Notes under the pieces: generated by a model
The model's database searches: none
What the model was told of the DNA's origin: nothing
The model's input: the letters and a program-made list of their open reading frames with translations, nothing else
Assembly: GCF_000725485.1 (NCBI RefSeq)
Contig: NZ_JOAG01000026.1
Span: forward strand, 1-64,000
Direction of reading: 5' to 3'
Source of the DNA: Nonomuraea candida
GTDB taxonomy: Bacteria > Actinomycetota > Actinomycetes > Streptosporangiales > Streptosporangiaceae
DNA: 64,000 nucleotides
Position numbers and translations under genes: made by a program
Shown here: positions 59,146 to 64,000 of the stretch, in pieces
How positions within the stretch are numbered: the first letter of the stretch is position 1
Layout: every line of letters starts with the position of its first letter

Positions 59146-60534
59146 ATGAGACGACGATGGGCCGCCGCCCTCGCCGCGGCACTCCTCACCCTCCTCACCG
59201 GCGTCCGGCCCGCGCTGGCGGGCCCGCCGATCACCACCGCGATCTACACGGCCGACCCGGCCGCGCTGGTCGTGGGCGACACCCTGTACCTCTACACCGG
59301 CCACGACGAGGCGCCGCAGGGCGGCACGAACTTCGTCATGCGCGACTGGCACGTCTTCAGCTCCACCGACGCCGCCACCTTCACCGACCAGGGCGCGAAG
59401 CTGTCGATCTCGAACTTCTCCTGGGCGGGCGCGGACGCCTGGGCGAGCGAGGTCGAGCGCGGCGCCGACGGCCGCTACTACTGGTTCACCTCGGTCAACG
59501 GCAACGGCCCCGGCTGGATGAACATCGGCGTGGCCGTCGGCGACAGCCCCACGGGCCCGTTCACCGACGCCATCGGCGGCCCGCTGATCAGCGACGCCAC
59601 CCCGAACTCGTCGCCGCTGAACATCGACCCGACCGTCTTCACCGACGACGACGGCCAGGTCTACATGTACTGGGGCTCCTACTACGGCCTGCGCGCCGTC
59701 CGGCTCAACGCGAACATGACCTCGACCACCGGCCCGGTCATCACCCCGAGCGGCGTGTCGAACTTCTGGGAGGCCCCCTGGATGTTCAAGCGCGACGGCG
59801 TCTACTACCTCGCCTACGCCGCCAACGACTCGGGCTGCTCCCAGCCGGGCTACGCCTGCGTGCGCTATGCCACGGCGAGCAACCCGCTGGGCCCGTGGAC
59901 GCACCGCGGCGTCGTGCTCGACCAGGTCAGCTCCACCACGAACCATCCGGCGATCATCGAGTTCAAGGGCCAGTGGTACATGGTCTACCACAACGCCGCC
60001 GCCCCCGGCGGGGGGAACTTCCGCCGCTCGGTCACCATCGACCAGCTCTTCTTCAACGCCGACGGCACCATGCGGAAGGTCGTGCAGACCGGCGGGCCGG
60101 TGACCCCGGGCAACCTGGCCGCCACCGCCACGCCGTCCACCTCCTACGTCTCCCCGTGGGAGACCCTCGGCGCGATCAAGGACGGCCACACCCCCGCCGG
60201 CTCGCAGGACCGCAGCCACGGCGCCTACGGCAACTGGAACCGCCAGGGCACCGAGTGGATCGAGTACCGGTGGCCCACGGCGCAGACCATCCGCAGGTCG
60301 GAGGTGTACTGGTTCGACGACGACCAGGGCATCGACCTGCCGGCCTCCTGCCAGGTGCAGTACTGGAACGGCAGCGCCTACGTCAACGTGCCCGGCGCGT
60401 CCGGCTGCGGCGTGGCGGCCGGCACCTTCAACGCCACGACGTTCACCCCCGTCAGCACCACCCGCCTGCGCCTGAACATCACCTCCAGATCCGGCTACTC
60501 GACCGGCGTGCTCGAATGGAGAGCCTTCTCATGA
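59146..60534 (+). CDS. secreted GH43-like glycoside hydrolase with C-terminal discoidin/CBM32-like domain
   Basis: A 462-aa exported enzyme. The signal peptide is about 25 residues (RRRWAAALAAALLTLLTGV). A five-bladed propeller domain carries the three acidic residues of GH43: Asp in YTADPAALV, Asp in NIDPTVFTDD and Glu in WEAPWMFKRDG. Residues about 325-462 are a discoidin/F5-8C-like domain (VYWFDDDQGIDLPASCQV, QYWNGSAYVNV). It likely attacks arabinan or xylan side chains. Start ATG 59146 has AGGGG upstream; its stop overlaps the next gene (ATGA). Confidence 0.85.
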   Translation: MRRRWAAALAAALLTLLTGVRPALAGPPITTAIYTADPAALVVGDTLYLYTGHDEAPQGGTNFVMRDWHVFSSTDAATFTDQGAKLSISNFSWAGADAWASEVERGADGRYYWFTSVNGNGPGWMNIGVAVGDSPTGPFTDAIGGPLISDATPNSSPLNIDPTVFTDDDGQVYMYWGSYYGLRAVRLNANMTSTTGPVITPSGVSNFWEAPWMFKRDGVYYLAYAANDSGCSQPGYACVRYATASNPLGPWTHRGVVLDQVSSTTNHPAIIEFKGQWYMVYHNAAAPGGGNFRRSVTIDQLFFNADGTMRKVVQTGGPVTPGNLAATATPSTSYVSPWETLGAIKDGHTPAGSQDRSHGAYGNWNRQGTEWIEYRWPTAQTIRRSEVYWFDDDQGIDLPASCQVQYWNGSAYVNVPGASGCGVAAGTFNATTFTPVSTTRLRLNITSRSGYSTGVLEWRAFS

Positions 60535-63500
60535 GGCGTGCCCTGTCAGCCCTGCTCCTCGTCGCCGGCCTGGTCACGGCCCCCGCCGCCGCGTACGCCG
60601 ACCAGACCATCGGCTACCCCGCCTTCAGCGGCCCGGCGATCCCCGCGCCGCCCGGCTCGTACACGACCGGCGACCAGATGCGCGCCATCTACGACGCCGA
60701 GAGCTCCGGCACCGACTTCTGGATGGACCGGCTGCTGGCCCGCCCGGGCAACGACCCGGCCGGCACGTGGCTCATGACGCGCGGCCGGGCGCTGTTCATG
60801 AAGACGCACACCCCGGGCACGCTCGGCTTCGCCGGGCAGGCCGCGTACTGGGAGAGCATCAGCGACAACAACGCCTTCACCGTCGCGGTCACGCCCGGCA
60901 CGTTCACCGAGCAGGTCGGCTCGCGCCGGCAGGCGCCCAGCCACTGGAAGAGCCGGCACACCAGCGGCTCGATCACGATCGACCAGACGAAGTTCATCAC
61001 CGACAACAACGTGGCCGTGGCCAACCTGGCCATCACCAACGGCGGCTCCGCCGCCACCACGCTGCAACTGCGGGCCACCTCGCCGTACGCGACCAGCGGC
61101 ACCGGCAGCGAGCTGACCGGCCAGGTCAACGCCTACAACAACCTCACCACGCTCTACCCCCGGCTCACCTGCGACGGCTGCACGGTCTCCGGCGGCGGCC
61201 TGAACCGCTCGGTCACGGTCGCGGCCGGCGCCACGGTGACGGTCAAGGTCGTCATGGGCTTCGTCACCACCGAGATCCCGGCCTCCCGCACCGAGTACGA
61301 CGCCTACGCCGGCTACGCGCCCGCCACCGCGTTCGCCACCCACGTGCGCGCCTACAACCGCTGGTGGGCCGAGAACGTGCCCTACATCGACGTGCCGGAA
61401 CCGGCCATCAAGAAGAACATCTACTACCGCTGGTGGCTGATGCGCTTCAACCACCTCGACGCCGACATCCCCGGCCAGACCTTCCAGTTCCCCACCTCGA
61501 TCGAGGGCGTGCTGGGCTACAACAACGCCATCGCGCTGACCCAGCCCATGCACATCGACGACCTGAAGTACCTGCGCAACCCGATCTACGCCTACGGCGA
61601 CTGGCTGAGCGTCGGCCAGACCTCCAAGAGCGGCCGGTTCCTCGACAACCCCGGCGACCCGGAGAACTGGTCCAACAGCTACACGCAGTACATCGCCGAG
61701 GCGGCCTGGAAGAGCTACCAGATCCACGGCGGCCAGCCCGCCATCGCCGCGAGCCTGGCCCGCTACGCCGAGCAGGACGTCAAGGGGCAGCTCGCCCACT
61801 ACGACACCGACGGCAACAAGCTCATCGAGTACGACTGGGGCGCCCTGACCGGCAACGACGCCGACGCCGTCTCCTTCCACTGGAAGCCGGGGCGGATGGA
61901 CCGGGCCGAGGCCGCCTACCAGTACAGCGGCGCGCTGGCCGCCGCCCAGGCGTACGAGGCGGTGGGCAACCAGGCCAAGGCCGCGGAGATGCGCACGCTG
62001 GCCGGCCAGATCCAGAACGCCATCCTCACCGTGTTGTGGAACCCCGGCAGGCAGCTGTTCGAGCACCGGCTGAAGTCGACCAACGAATGGGTGCCGTGGA
62101 AGGAGATCAACAACTACTACCCGTTCGCCGTCGGCGCGATCCCGAACACGGCCACGTACAAGCAGGCCCTGCGCCTGTTCGACGACCCGGCGCAGTATCC
62201 GATCTTCCCCTTCTACACCGCCAACCAGGCCGACAAGGCGGCCTCGGGCACCGGCAGCAACAACTTCTCCACGATCAACTCCACCGTGCAGTTCCGCCTG
62301 CTCTCCTCGGTGCTGCGCACCTACCCCAACGAGTGGATCGACGCGACCTGGTACAAGAAGCTGCTCTACTGGAACGTCTGGGCCCAGTACGTCAACGGCA
62401 ACACCCAGTGGCCCGACGCCAACGAGTTCTGGGCCGACTGGAACGGCTCCTCGATCACCTACCGCTCCTGGATCCACCACAACATCCTGGGCAGCGGCAA
62501 CTGGACCGTCATCGAGGACGTGGCCGGGCTGCGCCCGCGCAACGACGCCAAGGTCGAGCTGTCGCCGATCAACGTCGGCTGGAGCCACTTCACCGTCAAC
62601 AACCTGCGCTACCGCAACGCCGACCTGACCATCGTCTGGGACGACCCCGCCGACGGCGTCACCCGCTACCCCGGCGTGCCCCAGGGCTACTCGATCTACG
62701 TCAACGGCACCCGCGCCGCCACCGTCTCGACGCTGGTGCCGTTCACCTGGGACCCGGCCACCGGCGCGGTGACCACCTCCGGCACCGTCACCCACAACGC
62801 CGCCGTCCCCGGCCTCCAGGCCCCCACCCAGGTCGCCCACACCGGCGCCCGCATGGTGGACCTGCTCGGCAAGGCGGGCGTGGACCTGACCGCCGACCTC
62901 ACCAACCTCGCCGCCGGCGCCACCGCCACGGCCTCCACCACCGCCTCGGGCAGCTCCGTCGCCGGCGCGGTGGACGGGCTCCCGACCAACGAGCCGTTCT
63001 GGGGCGGCACCACCGCCGGCCAGGACTGGTACGAGCTGAACTTCGGGGCCGCCCGCACCTTCAACGAGGTGCGGCTGCACGTCAAGGACAGCCGGCCGGC
63101 CGGCGCCACCTACCGGGCCCCGGCCTCCTACGACGTCCAATACCACAACGGCAGCGCCTGGGTGAGCGTGCCCTCCCAGGCCAAGACCCCGGCCACGCCG
63201 CGCGGCAACTACAACGTGGCGCAGTTCCCCGCCGTCACCGCCCAGCGGGTGCGGGTGCTGGCCACGGCCGCCGCCGGTGCCAGGACCGGCCTGACCGAGA
63301 TCAAGGTCTTCAACCGGGGCGGCGTGCAGCCCCCGTCCAACCTGGCGCTGTCGGCCACCCCGACCGCCTCCTACACCTCCGCCTGGGAGAGCGTGGCCGC
63401 CGTCAACGACGGCATCACCCCGCCCTCCTCCAACGACACGGTCAACCCGCGCTGGGGCTGCTGGCCGGAGACCGGGCAGCAGTGGGTGGACCTCACCTGG

Positions 63501-63764
63501 TCCTCCGCCCGCACCCTGAACCGGGCCGAGGTGTACTTCTTCGACGACGACCAGGGCATCGACATGCCGGCGTCGTGGAAGCTGCAGTACTGGAACGGCA
63601 GCGCGTACGTGGACATGCCGGGCGCCTCGGCGTACACGCTGGCGAAGAACGCCTACAACACCGTCACCTTCACCGCCACCGGCACGACCCGCCTGCGGGT
63701 GCTGCTCACCGGCAACGGCGCCGGCTCCGTCGGCCTGCTGGAGGTCAGGGCCTACGGAACGTGA
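60531..63764 (+). CDS. large secreted (alpha/alpha)6-barrel glycoside hydrolase with two discoidin-like domains
   Basis: A 1077-aa exported protein. Signal peptide about 24 residues (ending AAAYA). A beta-rich domain (to about residue 260) precedes an (alpha/alpha)6 barrel with RWWLMRFNHLDADI, DWGALTGNDADAVSFHWKPG, RMDRAEAAYQYSG and EIQN-type helices; acidic residues in TGNDADAV and the DWNGSSITYRSW region are candidate catalysts. A beta-domain follows (WSHFTVNNLRYRNADLTIVW), then two F5/8C-type domains at about 790-930 and 935-1077. I cannot place it in a numbered GH family. It is cotranscribed with the GH43 gene, and the last domain resembles that of the GH43. Confidence 0.75.
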   Translation: MRRALSALLLVAGLVTAPAAAYADQTIGYPAFSGPAIPAPPGSYTTGDQMRAIYDAESSGTDFWMDRLLARPGNDPAGTWLMTRGRALFMKTHTPGTLGFAGQAAYWESISDNNAFTVAVTPGTFTEQVGSRRQAPSHWKSRHTSGSITIDQTKFITDNNVAVANLAITNGGSAATTLQLRATSPYATSGTGSELTGQVNAYNNLTTLYPRLTCDGCTVSGGGLNRSVTVAAGATVTVKVVMGFVTTEIPASRTEYDAYAGYAPATAFATHVRAYNRWWAENVPYIDVPEPAIKKNIYYRWWLMRFNHLDADIPGQTFQFPTSIEGVLGYNNAIALTQPMHIDDLKYLRNPIYAYGDWLSVGQTSKSGRFLDNPGDPENWSNSYTQYIAEAAWKSYQIHGGQPAIAASLARYAEQDVKGQLAHYDTDGNKLIEYDWGALTGNDADAVSFHWKPGRMDRAEAAYQYSGALAAAQAYEAVGNQAKAAEMRTLAGQIQNAILTVLWNPGRQLFEHRLKSTNEWVPWKEINNYYPFAVGAIPNTATYKQALRLFDDPAQYPIFPFYTANQADKAASGTGSNNFSTINSTVQFRLLSSVLRTYPNEWIDATWYKKLLYWNVWAQYVNGNTQWPDANEFWADWNGSSITYRSWIHHNILGSGNWTVIEDVAGLRPRNDAKVELSPINVGWSHFTVNNLRYRNADLTIVWDDPADGVTRYPGVPQGYSIYVNGTRAATVSTLVPFTWDPATGAVTTSGTVTHNAAVPGLQAPTQVAHTGARMVDLLGKAGVDLTADLTNLAAGATATASTTASGSSVAGAVDGLPTNEPFWGGTTAGQDWYELNFGAARTFNEVRLHVKDSRPAGATYRAPASYDVQYHNGSAWVSVPSQAKTPATPRGNYNVAQFPAVTAQRVRVLATAAAGARTGLTEIKVFNRGGVQPPSNLALSATPTASYTSAWESVAAVNDGITPPSSNDTVNPRWGCWPETGQQWVDLTWSSARTLNRAEVYFFDDDQGIDMPASWKLQYWNGSAYVDMPGASAYTLAKNAYNTVTFTATGTTRLRVLLTGNGAGSVGLLEVRAYGT

Positions 63765-63770
63765 GATCGA

Positions 63771-63799
63771 GGGGGTGCGTCCGGGCCGGGCGCACCCCC
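63771..63799 (+). terminator. hairpin terminator after glycoside hydrolase operon
   Basis: GGGGGTGCG (63771-63779) and CGCACCCCC (63791-63799) form a perfect 9-bp stem with an 11-base loop, 7 bp after the operon's stop codon. Confidence 0.8.
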
Positions 63800-63870
63800 G
63801 CCACGCTGCCGCTCTTGACGTCACCGGGCGTACGGGCGCACCATCTCGGTGCGACGGAGTAGTTACTTTC

Positions 63871-63883
63871 TCACTTTGAGTGA
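63871..63883. promoter_or_regulatory. TCACT-N3-AGTGA inverted repeat
   Basis: TCACTTTGAGTGA is a perfect odd palindrome in the upstream region of the final gene, a possible operator. The stretch 63800-63945 otherwise holds no gene. Confidence 0.4.
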
Positions 63884-63945
63884 CGGAGCGCAGCGGAAGC
63901 AGGCAGGCTGCTGTCACACCTTCGGCCGATGGGCAGGCGATCACG

Positions 63946-64000
63946 ATGGCAGGAAAGTGGCAGGCGGGCAACCTCCCGGCGGAGCTGACGAGCCTGGTCG
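63946..64000 (+). CDS. start of probable NB-ARC/LuxR-type regulator (truncated by window end)
   Basis: Only 18 codons are visible: MAGKWQAGNLPAELTSLV. GNLPAELTS is the usual opening of actinobacterial NB-ARC/AAA LuxR or SARP-like regulators, just before the F/L-VGR motif of the nucleotide-binding domain. No ribosome binding site is obvious. The rest of the gene lies outside the window. Confidence 0.5.
   Translation, partial: MAGKWQAGNLPAELTSLV

Noticed and set aside
60546..63971. 1141-codon minus-strand open frame opposite the glycoside hydrolase
   Set aside because: Its composition (V/G/H/R-rich, no motifs) is that of an antisense shadow; the plus strand carries signal peptide and domains.

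Overview
The window is about 70% G+C chromosomal DNA from an actinomycete. The signs are strong codon-position bias, many GTG starts, chains of genes joined by ATGA/GTGA/TGATG overlaps, and at least seven genes whose start codon lies 6-10 nt after a TANNNT -10 element (leaderless). The dgt - dnaG - sigma factor order, a PknG/GlnX/GlnH module and several actinobacterial DUF families fit this. A Streptosporangiaceae-like host is my inference, not proven. I see no phage, IS element or CRISPR array.

Layout: (a) 0.6-10.0 kb holds a glyoxylate (glycerate-pathway) island: a GntR/FCD regulator and an OFA-type transporter on the minus strand, divergent from sucC-like, sucD-like, hyi, glxR, gcl and an aldehyde dehydrogenase-like gene. 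Palindromic CATAC-N-GTATG sites lie between the two arms. The set could carry oxalate to oxalyl-CoA, glyoxylate, tartronate semialdehyde and glycerate. (b) 10.1-14.4 kb: small proteins, glyS and a secreted alpha/beta hydrolase. (c) 14.5-20.5 kb: an overlapping operon of a secreted micropeptide, MoxR ATPase, DUF58, VWA, an HtrA-like protease without PDZ, and a two-component system. (d) 20.5-32 kb: ppdK behind a cluster of HutC-type operators, an NTPase-SUKH fusion, a MarR/hydrolase pair with twin operators, GNAT, methyltransferase, DUF6194, phosphotransferase and M48 protease genes.

(e) 32-38.3 kb: dgt, a stranded reductase C-terminus, a degenerate LytM-like lipoprotein, dnaG and a HrdB-like sigma factor. 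(f) 38.5-46.9 kb (minus): a seven-gene overlapping operon, coiled-coil protein - PknG kinase - PP2C phosphatase - VWA - FHA - GlnX - GlnH. This looks like the mycobacterial amino-acid-sensing GlnH/GlnX/PknG pathway with its own phosphatase and FHA partner; kinase, phosphatase and FHA protein share N-terminal zinc ribbons. (g) 47-56.6 kb: small membrane proteins, an (alpha/alpha)6 glycoside hydrolase, tRNA-Asn, a LuxR-tail remnant, a stand-alone nitric oxide synthase, a crotonase, galK, a D-cysteine desulfhydrase-like gene, and a lipoprotein / 27-aa membrane peptide / DUF6766 operon.

(h) 56.8-64 kb: an OtrA-type ribosomal protection protein with an overlapping upstream ORF, then a two-gene secreted glycoside hydrolase operon with TTGACA/TACCTT promoter, inverted repeat and LacI-type operator. 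The window ends inside the first codons of a probable NB-ARC/LuxR-type regulator.

The most unusual candidates are the putative oxalate-assimilation cluster, whose Gcl homologue has Glu where E. coli Gcl has Val51, and the expanded PknG operon.
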